From assembly GCA_026413225.1 (NCBI GenBank), contig CM048557.1, positions 558,001 to 622,000 of the forward strand: a stretch of DNA of 64,000 bases, read 5' to 3'. Position numbers and translations under genes: made by a program. Below the pieces are notes generated by a model, which saw only the letters and a list, made by a program, of their open reading frames with translations, made no database searches and was not told where the DNA came from. Positions within the stretch are counted from its first letter, which is position 1; each line of letters opens with the position of its first letter. This stretch comes from Otis tarda. Its lineage: Eukaryota > Chordata > Aves > Otidiformes > Otididae. Below, piece after piece: positions 1 to 43,098 of this stretch.

Positions 1-3000
1 TAGTAGTATCTGCAAATTAGTTGGTGTTGCCCATATCTTAAGTATATTCATACTCCGCTAACATGGTATTTACACAGAGTTTCTTAGAATATATTTAGAT
101 ATACTGTTTCTCAATTTACATTTGTAATTTGTTGGTTTTTTTTTTTTTTTTGCTATTCAGGGTAAAGATTGGCAATTTATTAGGCTGCCCGGCATCGACT
201 ACAACACTGCTGTTAGCTGTCATGGCTAACAGTGATACATCTGTAGTGTAGTTATCAGACTACTAATTAACTCATAACCACTCAAAATTCCCTGTTTTGT
301 TGGCTGTCTCAGCGGATTTGAAAGGGCACAGCCAGGACTAATTACTTTGATGTAAATTAGACACTTTTGTTATCTCTTGACAATTAAGAGAGTTAGAAGT
401 CTGTTTCACACAAAAGTAAAACATTGTTACAAATAGTTGGTCTCAATTTTTTTGAGATTGTTAGCCCTTAAGTATTCACCTGTTCACCAAATGTTCCTTG
501 TTTTGTTTAAAACACTCACTGATACAAGTGAAGATTTTATGATTTGAGGATTAAGTAGCCTCCTGAAGTTCTTCAGAAGAACAACTGTATTTTTTTTTTT
601 AACTGCAGATAGGTATTATTGCTCATTTCTAGCAGTAACTTGAATACAATTCTGACATGCATCATTTGGGTGCCTCCTTTATATAGCCAGTACTTTGTGT
701 AGATGTGCTTTTTCTCACTTCATGATCTCCAGGGGCAAGATCCAATTGGAATGAAATCTAGTGCTTTATCTCACTAACGTGTGCTGAAAAACTATTTGGG
801 GTTTTTTTCAGCTTTGTTAATCATGTTCTAAGTTTTTCAAGTGTAAAACAAAAAATCAGATTACCTAGCATAGGTTCACCTTTTTTCTGATCTCAGGCCC
901 AACACTCAGTTTCTTTGAGCAAGGAAGACCATCTGAGTTCAGAAATTTACTGGCTTGTTTTGGTAGATGAGTGTACATTGTTCCTGTTGCAGTACACTTG
1001 CAATCCATTCTATGCACACACACAAGTATGCCAAATGATGCACAGGTGTTTTCACTCATATTTGAATTTGATGTTTTGGTACAAATTATATGGCCCTTTC
1101 TCATGCTAAATCTATATGGCAGTGTACTATTCTCATTAGTGCACTGATCATTGACCAGGTGCATTAGTATACTTATTTGTACTTTAATAAAGCTTTCAGA
1201 ATCCTGGTCTCTGTACCTCTGCAAATGGTGCTGTATAGATCTCAATTGCTTGTTACCTTCCGTGCAGGATTTTTTGAATCGGATCTCTTGGAAAACTCCC
1301 AAATATGTTTCAAATCTCTTGCTCAGGAAGCCATGCTGGTCACTGGGATAGTTACTTAGAAGCAGTGCTGTTTTAATAGTGCTGCCCAAGGCAGATGTGA
1401 TCATTGAACTAAGTGTTTGCTGGTGAGGTGCTTGTCCCAGAGCTGCAGCATGAGTTTAGCTTTCTGTCAGCACTTCTGACAGTTAATATACTGATGGAAC
1501 TACTCTGACCTCCATTGATTAACCAGTATTTTCTTCTTTAATATGTTCAAGAAACATGTGAAGTTAGCAGTCATATTTGGGAATTAACCTGAGTCTTCTC
1601 CACATGAGTAGGACTTATTCGTGGGTGGCTTTTTTAAGTGTCATACATTTGAAAAATCATAGTATCCTTAGCACTCCCACAGTGTGAAGTTGCACACATA
1701 TACATAATCTCATAATATTAGAGTAAGGATTTGTAAACATTGTTTATTTGCACTGGTTAATCCAATTATTTTTCTTATAAAATGCAAGTGTTGATCTCTG
1801 ACAATACTTTTAACATTCATGATTCGTAGATGGGATTAATAATGTAAAATGAATGTATGGTGATGAACTTGGGGGAAAAAGACTACTGGAACATAATGTA
1901 ATTATGTGAGAGTAAATGTGGTTCTCACTGCTCACACTGAAGTCAGAAGAGTTGTGCTTGGTTGTGCCAGCAATAAAATTGGTCTTGGGTTTTTTTTTTT
2001 TTTTGTGAAGAAATATCAAAATATGTGGCCGTGAATTAGTCTTGAATTGCATTATAATCAATGTATCTCTGGTGAAACAGAAAGGTTAGAATACTGCAAA
2101 AAGAGTAAAAAGGAGCTTTGAGTTTGACTGCCAACCTCTGCTTTGGACAACATAAGTCTCTGCAAGTTAGCTGGGCTGCCACTCCGGATTGTATATATCA
2201 TGCTTATGCAGTTGACAGTGGTGTCAGTCTTGATTAGGTTCTTCTCCAGGACCAAGATTAGAGCCCATGGTTCATAATTCACTTTTCTATCTAGAAAATA
2301 ATTGCTGTTAAAATGCATATCTAATCACTCTATTTGAATCCAGCTATTGTTACCTGATTCTTCAGTAGAGATTTTTGATCTGTATTTCATCCTTGTTTCC
2401 ATTTTATGCAGTGGCTGATTAATGTGGCAGAAATTGCTGTTTCATTATGTGTTGCTTGCCTTTACAAGAGACTGGAAAAAAATACAGTAAAATAAGATTA
2501 TAGGAGAAAGCACTTAGGAATTTAGAAACGTTTAACATTGTTATTTTTATTCACTAAAAGTCAATGTGACCAATTATAGCACAAAATTAATGTTTCAGTG
2601 CAGGTAAAATACTGAAAAAGATAAGGGCTGTTGATGAAAAAAAGAAATCCCTATCTCATCTATTGAAGCATTTAATCAAACCATCCACAGGTTCTAGATT
2701 TAATTTCTGACCCTGCTACACATTTCCAGTGTAATACTGGAAAAGATTATAATACAGATACATATGGGAACAGATTTTAGAGAGCCTTTGTTCTGCTATG
2801 TATTTTCATTTTTGAGCTTACAGCTGTTACATGTCTTTATGTAATTAGCAAGCTATACACTTGGGTCCTCTAAAAAAGCTTTGTCTGGACTAGTCAGTTT
2901 TGCAGTCTGTCAGTCATTTTTTGCACTGAGACCCTGAAAGCTGTAATGCATATTAATTATTAATTATTATTATTATAATATGTTGAAATGTATTTAACAA

Positions 3001-5291
3001 GGATGTTAATTGTACCAATTTGTCATTTTTTGCATGGTTGTTGATTGGACTAGTTTTGGGAAATTACTCTTAATTGCAATCATATCAGTTGTTTAAGGAC
3101 CCTAATACAGACAGTTTTTCATTCATAAAGACCTTAATTATGTTACTGTGCTGATATACTTGAACTAATTTTGGTGTCCAGCTTTGTCAAACATGGGAAT
3201 GTAATTTTCTAAAATTCCTTGATAGAAGTTTCAGTATTGTGGAGTTACATGTTATTTGCCGGTTTACTTTTCTGGATTGGTTTTTATTTGTTGTTTTTCT
3301 AAGTTTTATAAAATTACAGTGTTTTTGTACATTATTTAGAAGTATATTAACAAGAAAAATTTTTATTTTCAAATGAAATAAATGGATATTATTTCAAACT
3401 TCTCAGTGCTGTCTGTGCAAGGAGGGTGAGCAGTCATAAGGTTGGTGAATGTCTGAAGTAGCTTTTTTCCTGTCTTTCTTTCCCAGTTCTTTCTTCCTGC
3501 ACATTCTAGACTGCATTTTATAACCGTAAGTTTTCTTCCATGACTGCTGTTATTTTGTTCTGTTTCCTGTTAATCATCCTCTGAGCATAATCTGTTCTCT
3601 GAGGAGTTTGTGGTACTGTCACTGCAGGTTTTTTCCTTTGTCCAGCAATACAGTGGTATCATCATTCATTAAATGGCAAATTCCTGCTTTTTTCCAGCTG
3701 TTATTTGTCACATCCTCCACTACATGGAATCTCCTCATGCTGTCCTCTGAGCTGCCACAGTTCCCAAGTGCCCCAAATCCACTTTCTGCTCCATGGCAGC
3801 GTGCCCTCTACCAGCTCTTCCTTTTTTTCTCAGCTGCCTAAATCCCACCTGCTATTTCTTAGTTGTTTGATTCATAGTTTTCAGCAGAGAGTCCTGTTTC
3901 CAGCCACTAGATTGAGTTTACATTAAAATTTGTCTTTTAACATTGAATCTTTTCTCCAAAGCAAGTGGCAGCACCCAAAAGATTCTCTTTGTTTTAGTGG
4001 TGGGAAAAATACAGGAGGTGCACTCTAGATAGGCAACTTCATGAAGTCTTAATGAAAAGTCCTTTTTTAACCAACCTCTCTCCCCCTACCTCTACATGCT
4101 TCTGCTTTCTGAGTGCTGAGAATTTAAAGCATACTTGGGTTCACAGTTTTCTTCTGTTCAGAGAATTGAGAGGAGGAGATGTGTGTGGTGTTTGGTTATT
4201 TTCTTTTTTTAATAAAAAATTGCACCTATGCACCCTGCTGGATGGCATATTTTATCTATCAAAGTTATACAAAGGGTTTACATTGCTGGTGCAGCTTTTG
4301 TCAAAAAGCATAATAAAGTCAGCAACGGACATCACTAACTCAGTGCTTTCGCTTTCTAACAGTGCGAGACTTGTTTCAGCATCACTTCTTGTGACTGCCT
4401 CTTGCTTCCTTCTGTCAGACACTGTTTTCAGTTCAGAGATTTTTCAGTCTTTAATCACTTCCTGTCTCAGACTGATTTTTTTTTTTGTGGGAAGTATTTT
4501 AACCATCTTAAAGAATGGTAAGATTTTATCTGCAGGAATACCATCGGAGTATTTCGGTGACTAATCATTTCAGGAATGCAGTATGCATTACTGTCCTTGT
4601 GAAAGTCTTCCTAAATATCATTGTTAACTTGCCTTTGAAAATTGCAATTTATGTATGATCTGTGAATACTGATAAGTTCAGAAAGAAGTTCACAAAAGTC
4701 AAGTCTCAAGTTTTCACTTCAGTGAGTACCTCCTGACTAAGCCTGTACTTTTGTCTTTTCTGTGGGACAGCTCTTGAGATTAAGCAGAATACTTGTGCAT
4801 CAATCTTGTTGAGCAGCCATGCAGGCCCCACCCCAGGGTTCATGTATTTTCCTAAAAATATATGCTTTCAGCTGCTTTTTAACAGATGAAGTGCAATATT
4901 TGAAGTGGGTACAGGGAATCTTTCGCTCCCAGGTTCTTGCTGATGAAATTCCTGGCAGATAGGAGGTTTAAAGAAAAAGCTTAGTGATGCGAATGCACAT
5001 AAATAAAAGCACTGAGGTGGATTAGAAAAAGAATCTGGTGAGATTTGGATTGGAAGAAGGGTGAAGACAAATTTGCTGGAAGCTGAGGAGAAAGCAGCAT
5101 ATAAGCCAGTTAGCAGAAAGGGGAGGGAAGAGAGTGACTAAAGCTGATGTAATGGAAGAGACTGGAGTCTGGTGAAAACAGACTGGTTTCAAAAAAGCAA
5201 GGCAAATTAATAAAAATACAAAGGGAGACTGGATTTGCATGGTGGATAATGTACCAACAGCATGGTGATACTGTTTTAAATGTATGCAGTA

Positions 5292-5481
5292 TCAAAATAT
5301 CATAGAACAGTTTAAGTTGGAAGGGACCTCTACAGATATCTAGTCCAGCCCTGATCAAGGCAGATCTGATTAGACCGGGTTGCCTAGGGCTGTGTCAATC
5401 GGAGTCCTGAACTCCTACAAGGATGGAGAGTCCATAACCTTTCTTGGCGATGTGTTCCTGTATTTGACCATCCTTACAGGA
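5292..5481 (-). mobile_element. CR1 LINE 3' fragment
   Basis: The + strand shows the reverse complement of a CR1 tail: a degenerate ATAGAA start, then the GGAAGGGACCTC block, then sequence matching the conserved region just downstream of CR1 ORF2 (CTACAAGGATGGAGAGTC). About 190 bp survive and the copy is diverged. It is non-coding and antisense to ZNF143. Confidence 0.85.
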
Positions 5482-6936
5482 AAAAAAAAAAAGTAACACT
5501 GTAGCAGCAATATCTCTCTGATAGCCTGACCCATTTCTCTACAGTGTAGGCCAGCTTTATGTCTTCTTTAGTTCTTTCCCCATCCTTTTCCTTGAAGCTT
5601 GTAGCACTGTCTGGTTAGCTTGTCGTCTCCACTGAGGAGGAAGAAGAGAGGCTGAAAGTGAGCAGCACACCCACTTTTGGCTGAGGGTACTCTTCCCTGC
5701 ACAGCAGAGTAACAGAGCAAAACTGCTGCATCACAAAAGAATGAGTGAAAGCTGGGGTTTTGCTATTTGGGAGGGTCCTAGTGCTACAACCTCCGTTACG
5801 GGGGATGTACTTCTAAGATGGGTCTGAACATGAAACATCTTGAGACAAAGAGGCAGGCAGGTCATCAACAATGGTGTGATGGACATGTAGAGCAGACCAG
5901 CAGTAAGAAAAGACTTGGGGACTACTTGCAGAAGCTGATGTGGACATGGGAGTATTTTAGGCTATTTTGATAAGAAGGATGGGATTATATTTGGGAAGAG
6001 GGACATGCTGGAAATTTGGTTCCATGGTAGCACTGTCTGAAGAAGGAAACTGGAGAAGGAGAAGGAACTCGTCAAGGAGAAGGGATGGAGCTGGGAATAA
6101 GAAGCTAGTGGAAGGACAGAGGATTGGGAAAATGATATATTGGAAGGGATAATTGTAAAGGAGCTGGAATTGGGAGAAGGCAACACAGTCTAAGTTACCA
6201 CACATGCTCATGTAGAATAGCGGGAATAGAGGAAAGTAGTGAATGTTCTGCTGTGTGCAGCAATTCACTCTGATTTTTTTTTTTCAATGTGTGATAACTA
6301 TTAATCGGCCACCCTACAACAAACACTGTAAAATAATTTAAACAAATACTTTTGCTCTTTTGGCCCTTGAATTTATCTTGCATTAGATTTCTTCCTTTTC
6401 CAAAGTAGCCATTGACTTTTTGGTCCTACTCTTGACTCTTTCAGGACTTCACAATTATGTGCATTGACTAGCTTCCTCTCTACTTCCCCAGAGTTAAGAG
6501 GTGTAAGTTCTGAAGGAAGGGCATTACTGTATTTTAAAGGCAGATAGTATATTAAAGATGCTAAGGACTTCTTAAAATATACTTGGTCCAGGAGAGGGAA
6601 TACTGTAAAGTAGACCTGAGCTGAAAGGCCTCTGAGATGCAGTCCCTTCTGGAATAGTTTCAGAATATACTTCTAGTCAAAATCAGTGGCTGTGTAGCCT
6701 TTGTTCTCCTGTGTGTAAAACAGGCTAGCTGCTTTGCACCTATTTCCATGAGGTGTCCAGGAAACTGAGTGAATGGAAAACACTGACAATACAGAACGCT
6801 GTTAGCAGTTAAGAGGACAGACAACCTCTGTGCACCACTAGCATCTAATACCGTAATGACTTAATTTAACTTGCTACAAGCAGGCAGTACCTCTAGAGGA
6901 GCGGTCCTGACAAAGTGGTCAGGAATAATTTTTTTT

Positions 6937-6956
6937 TGTGTGTGTGTGTGTGTGTG
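6937..6956. repeat. (GT)n microsatellite
   Basis: Ten GT units directly follow a run of T. This is a likely length-polymorphic marker within ZNF143 intron 1. Confidence 0.95.
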
Positions 6957-7099
6957 CTAATTTATTTTTAACTGCATCAATTTTCTGATCTTACTTGCTG
7001 CACAGTACCTGAACGCTGAGGGTAGGGTCACTTCACTTTAGTGCTTGTTTAATCGGATCCTGTAGGTACAGCATGTTGTCCCATTTTTTGTTTACGAGC

Positions 7100-7245
7100 A
7101 AAGTGCTTTATAAGTAAGTGTTTTGTCCCTGTTTTGAGATAGGGTAATTGAGTAACAGGGAAAGGAGTTACTAGTCCAAAGTCACTAACGTGGAGATGGC
7201 AGAGAAGGGAATTGAACTTGGGATCTCTTATGTCCTCATGCAATT
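7100..7245 (+). repeat. MIR-like or L3-tail-like ancient repeat
   Basis: The segment follows the order of a MIR-type core: a GTTTTGAGATAGG block, an AGTCCAAAGTCACTAA block resembling the 'cccaaggtcac' core, then GGCAGAGAAGGGAATTGAAC and GGGATCTC resembling the 'gggattcgaacc' end. It is strongly diverged, as expected for an amniote-wide repeat. Family assignment is by eye and could equally be a CR1/L3 tail. Confidence 0.5.
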
Positions 7246-8853
7246 CCTTGTCCCTTATATTATAGTATCAAAAAAAAACCCCCGTAGCTATTTAATTTTC
7301 TTCAGAAACGTCTAGTATAAATGCAATTTAGTCTGGATGGCTTCTTTGCACCGGCTCTCTCTGTTGTATTACATCTCTTTTACAGACCTAATTTTCTATA
7401 AAAGCTACTTTTCTTGAAAAGGATGGCTGGGAACAAAAATTTCCCATCTTCCCTTGCATGTTAAAAAAATCTCACACCTCTTTTGAGTTATATTTTGGTT
7501 TCTATCTTAACTGTATCTTCTTTTTGATGATCAGAGTTGTTCAAGGTTCAAATTCTCTATTACAAGCCTATATTTTAATCTCCTTAATGTTCCAGATAGA
7601 TATTATGTAGGATTTTAATCTTGGAAGGATTTTAATCTATATACTTTAATCTTCTTAATGAATTGTGAACTGATCATTAGTAGTGTCTTTTTTCTTATAT
7701 GATTTTCAATGTAGTGCATGAAAAAGGAGGCTAAAAACCTTCCTAAAGCTACCCCTTTCTCTTTCTTTATTAGACTCTGTGTGTTCCAACTGGGCTCTTA
7801 ACAGTTAACAAACTGTCAATATTATTCTCATACATACCAAGGCACTTTAGGCCCCAGGTCCAGTTTCAGGAGGTAATGTGGGTTCTTGGTATAACATCAC
7901 ATTAAAAGTTAGCGGGCCTTGGTCCAGAGTGACACATCTGCTTTGTGTACAGCACTCAGATTAAAGCACTTCAGGCAGCAAAAGCAGCAGAGCTGCAGCA
8001 GCTGAGTGTGGGTTGTTTTTTTCTCTGCTGAGACTAAGAAACTTCTGTAGCAGCTTGCCTCTCTAGGAAATACTCTGGTTCAAAGTCGCTTGGGTGTATT
8101 TGGAAAATATTGCTTGGGTATAATTTTCAACTACTAAATTAGTGTACCAAACCCTTTTATATACTGCAGGCATGCTGGAGTACCTAAATGTTCTAATTTT
8201 GCTTTAGTTATTCTTTAGTTTTGATGTAAGCACAAGTTTCTCAGTGGTCTTTGAGGCCATTGATGAGTTGCTCATTCAAGGGCAGATTTCTGGATTGTAG
8301 AGGTAAAAATAGTTTAGTTATTTAGAAATGTAATCATAAGTAAATTAAAAAACCTGGATTATTCTTCTCAGCCTTGAATTCTAAAACAGCAGATCATAGA
8401 ACCATACTAAGATTAAAAGCTTTGAAGCTTTGATTGTTTATCCGTAACCTTCTTGTGAGATTATCTGACTGCTTCTTACTGTAAGAAAAACTCTTGACTA
8501 TCAAGAGATTGGGGTGGGTGGAATGTTGCTTTAATGCTGTGTACCTTAGATTGTAATTTAAAAATATATATATTTTTTTTTTTTTTTAAACTTTCATCCA
8601 CATCTAAGAGTAGGTTACATTAACTAAAGGCCTTGCAGAACTCGGTGACTTTTTTTTTGTTATTTTTGGGGGTTTTGTACTCTGGTGAAAGCCAACATCT
8701 GAGTTAGTAGGATGAAATGTTATGTACTTCCTTTATAGCTTCTTAATCTACTAATACTGAAAATCAGTAATAGCCTTTCAGATTCAGTAGACTTCTTAAT
8801 CTCCCATATTGAAACATGCCTGGGTAAAAAATTAGTATCCAAAGGGATAGCTA

Positions 8854-9341
8854 AGGACATGGACCAGTTGGAGAGGGTCCAGGGGATGGCCATGAAGATG
8901 ATGAGAGGGCTGGAGCACCTCTCCTATGAGGACAGGCTGAGAGAGTTGGGGCTGTTCAGCCTGGAGAAGAGGAGGCTCTGGGGAGACCTGATAGCAGTCT
9001 TCCAGTACCTCAAGGGGGCCTACAAGAAAGATGGGGAGAGGCTGTTCAGTAGGGCCTGTTGTGATAGGACAAGGGGTAATGGTTTTAAAATAGAGGGAGG
9101 TAGATTCAGATTAGATATTAGGAAAAAATTTTTTACAATGAGAGTTGTAGAGCACTGGAACAGGTTGTCCAGAGAGGTGGTGGATGCCCCATCCCTGGAA
9201 ACATTCAAGGCCAGGTTGGATGAGGCTCTGAGCAACCTGATCTAGTTGGGGATGTCCCTGCTTCTTTCAGGGGGGTTGGACTAGATGACCTTTGTAGGTC
9301 CCTTCCAACCCTAACCATTCTATGATTCTGTTATTCTATGT
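8854..9341 (+). mobile_element. CR1 LINE 3' fragment (ORF2 C-terminus and 3' tail)
   Basis: An open frame at 8859-9245 encodes the C-terminal end of CR1 ORF2 ([47 protein letters not shown]). It is followed by the short CR1 3' UTR ending in CCATTCTATGATTCT and degenerate copies of ATTCTATG. It is 5'-truncated to about 490 bp and lies in sense in ZNF143 intron 1. It belongs to the same broad subfamily as the copies at 27618 and 52286 but is more diverged. Confidence 0.95.
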
Positions 9342-10046
9342 CTGGTTCTACGAGATACGTGCAGAGTTGGAACTTCACTCACTAATCACTATCCTGTTGT
9401 TGTTATTAAGATATTTTTTTCATGAGATACTTTATTATTTTCAAGCAAGGATTTTTAATATTTTTTTTTTTATGTGTAGAATCCTTCCTGGAAAGTTTAG
9501 AGAAACAGTTGGATCATTCAGTCAGACTTAATAATGAAGTGTGTATTTCCTAGTGTGTGATAGATTCTAAACCTCTTACTGACATTGGAGAGGTGTTTAA
9601 TTTATATAGTTAAAGCCCTGCTGTTGTCATGGGTGACTGTAGTGAATTGTCAGCTTTATTTTAATTCTGTGGACAAAAAAGATATCATTAGAAGTTATCA
9701 TTACTTATCATTACCACTATTATTCTTTATATATTTGTCGAATAATTCATATTTAACTGAAATCTAAATGTGGTTGATGCACTTCAATTTAGTAACTGCT
9801 ACCTGAAGTTCTTCACAGCTTAGTTAATTAAGGTAATAATATTTACCAATTTCAAATAACCTTTTTTCCCTGAAGTATTTTCTAGGTAAGTCAATCATTC
9901 ATTGCATCTTCTTTATGCACAAGGTAACATAAAATATTTGTAGCAGCTCTCTAAAAATCTAATTTAAGTTGGATTATATTTAACTAGTTCTGGTTCTGTA
10001 TTTAAATTTTCTATCAATGTTTTGTGAATACTTTCTTTCTAGGTAG

Positions 10047-40820
<30,774 letters not shown>

Positions 40821-41533
40821 CTTCTAAAACTACTACCAGAACAATAGAGTGAAATATTATTTTCAATCAACAAAGGTCCATGCCAGCAGCAACCCGTAAA
40901 AACTTTGAAGTTCCCCGCTCATTGATACTGTGTACACATTTCAGGCAAGAGCGAAGAACAGTTTGTAAGTTTTGTGTACATAACCCTTGGAATGGACTGA
41001 CATAATCTACTTCCAACTGCTGTATATTTAGGAATATGGAATTAGGATTATATAGTAAATTTCCTTGTTATCCTTTCATCAGATTTCAGACTGGTCTACA
41101 AGCAAGTGAAAAATTAAATAGAAGTATTGGAATTAATTTTTAATGTTATGTACATATAATGAAGGCATTACTGAAGATTTCAAACGTTCAAAATACTTTT
41201 AAAAATCATAATTTCAGGAACCCTTACAAGTCATAAAGATGACAGAGCCTTTAAAATTGCATTCCATAAATGGAAACGTCTTGGATTTTGAGCCTACTGT
41301 AAATCTTTGTATTTTGATTTGTTTCATACAGATTTGAATACACTTTAGATTACCCACCCTATCTCATTCATTGTAAATACAGACTGTTAATGCTGGAAGT
41401 GCTAATTATATTATCTTTAAATTGGATTATGTACAAAGGAGAAACTTTGGTTGTTCAATATTAAAGGAAGTAAATCTAATGATTTTGTTTCTTTACATAT
41501 TTTACTTAAGATGTTACTCTCAAATTATTATGC

Positions 41534-41539
41534 AATAAA
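41534..41539 (+). terminator. ZNF143: Proximal poly(A) signal of ZNF143
   Basis: Canonical AATAAA, followed about 25-45 bp downstream by T/GT-rich sequence (GATATTGTTGTGTGATG) suited to cleavage-factor binding. Confidence 0.65.
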
Positions 41540-42322
41540 ATATAGCAGGATTTTATTGTCTAGATAGGATGATATTGTTGTGTGATGTACTGTTTCACTT
41601 TTTAATGAGACTGAAGTTCAAATTATTTATTTACGGCCTTGTATAAATTTTTCCAAAGTTTATTTATCATAATCTTAAATTTTTGACATATTGATTTTGA
41701 TCATAATCCACTATAGTGTATTAAGTAATTAGTGTTAATAGTTACTTTAAACATTCTAAAACACTACAAGAATTATTAAAATAGTTATTAGTCAACTGAC
41801 TTTGTCAAAAAAGTAAACTACCTGTTTTCAAGAGGAATATTTTCAAATGGTGCATTTGCAGCATAAGTACAAGTACTAATGTCTATTTTCAACAGTTCTG
41901 AGTGCCTGCTGCTACCATTCAGTACCTAGGATATGCTGATAATCAGTGCTTTTGAAAATCAAGACACAAGTCACTAGAAAAAAAGGGATTAATTAATGAT
42001 AAGTACAATGCTCCTCTCCACCTGTCATTCTGTAAAGGAAAAAAATCCATTGTAGATCTGTATAACACATACAGTAAAATGTAACTTCAAACTTTCTTAT
42101 ACGAAAAAGTGTCTTTACTCTTGTTAGTAAGCTTGTTAAGCAAGTTAAATTTTTCTTGTCTTCATGTAAGATTCTTTGGTTATTTTAGATGAGTGTCAAG
42201 AGCACTTCTGAAACTGAAGCCTCACCTTTTACCTTCTCAAGGGAAGGATTAAACATTTTCTGGATTGTTAATTAAGTAATCATTTTATAAGTACTGTGAG
42301 GTATACATTTTACATTTAAAAA

Positions 42323-42328
42323 AATAAA
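42323..42328 (+). terminator. ZNF143: Distal poly(A) signal of ZNF143
   Basis: Canonical AATAAA within an A-rich context, about 1.5 kb past the stop. Downstream sequence includes TGTACCTTGAGG. Confidence 0.6.
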
Positions 42329-43067
42329 GTCCATAACTATGTACCTTGAGGTATTCAACTTTAAAAAGGCCAAGTTTGAATAGAATTAAGCTAATTTATG
42401 GTTAATTACTATTATCAGTGTGGGTTGCAGCCTTTTATGTTTTTCATACAGATGGCTAACTGCAACATGCAATGAAAGAATACAGTACCGGGAGATAGAT
42501 GTGGACAAAGCAAAGACTGTTCTCTGGATCCATTACAAAGTAAAACTTGGGAACACTGAGGCTGTCTGTAACTTTTGTATAGGATTGAGGCTGCTTGCTC
42601 GCTTAGGGGCCAGTTTTCCTGAAGCGTTGTAATTCTTGATATCCCACAGAGATAAACATACTATGCAAGGAGGATTAATTGCCTGTCAGCTAGATCTATT
42701 TCTTTAGTACTTATCACCTTTTACAAATTAGAGATTAATCATCTGACATGAAGTTTTAAGGTTTTGGGTTTTTTTCTTAAATTCCCATGCTAATAGTTTC
42801 TGGAAGCAGTGGCTGGAATGGTGGCTTGACTTAGCAAAGAAATAACTTCAGTTCTTACTTCTCACTTCCCAGGACATTTTCTGACCACTGTACAAATGTG
42901 AGTATTGTTTCCTCTTTCATAGTGGTTGGTTTGCTGCTAGGCATTCAGAACTAGCTCAGTCAGGAAAAGCTGCAGTATTTTTTAAATTATTTCTCTTACT
43001 AGTTATTCTTGCAAAACTATGAAATCAAAACTTGTGGTTCCATGTTGTGCTAGCTACCCCTATACAG

Positions 43068-43098
43068 GAAAACATACTTACTGAATAAGTATGTTTTC
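43068..43098. repeat. Perfect 13-bp inverted repeat with 5-nt loop
   Basis: Left arm GAAAACATACTTA (43068-43080), loop CTGAA, right arm TAAGTATGTTTTC (43086-43098). The arms are exact reverse complements. Confidence 0.95.

Larger units (their letters stand above)
1..10042 (+). other. ZNF143: ZNF143 intron 1 (inferred; contains repeats)
   Basis: No coding exon, CpG island or promoter-like stretch is seen before the splice acceptor just upstream of 10043. ZNF143 in other vertebrates has a non-coding first exon, so I infer this is the 3' part of intron 1 and that the promoter lies left of the window. It is AT-rich, with many poly-T runs, a (GT)n microsatellite, two CR1 fragments and a MIR-like remnant listed separately. 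A 179-codon antisense ORF at 865-1404 is discussed as a finding. Confidence 0.75.
40821..42345 (+). other. ZNF143: ZNF143 3' UTR
   Basis: AT-rich sequence from the stop to past the distal poly(A) signal. AATAAA occurs at 41534-41539 and 42323-42328, suggesting two alternative 3' ends. A Pumilio-type TGTAAATA lies at 41372-41379 and an AU-rich ATTATTTATTTA near 41620. The exact cleavage sites are inferred. Confidence 0.8.

Noticed and set aside
4052..4564. 170-codon + strand frame in ZNF143 intron 1
   Set aside because: Ser/Leu/Phe-rich translation of T-rich DNA, no domain, no splice context. Treated as chance.
7608..7660. Local repeats of AGGATTTTAATCT
   Set aside because: Two and a half short degenerate units in AT-rich DNA; not distinguishable from low complexity.
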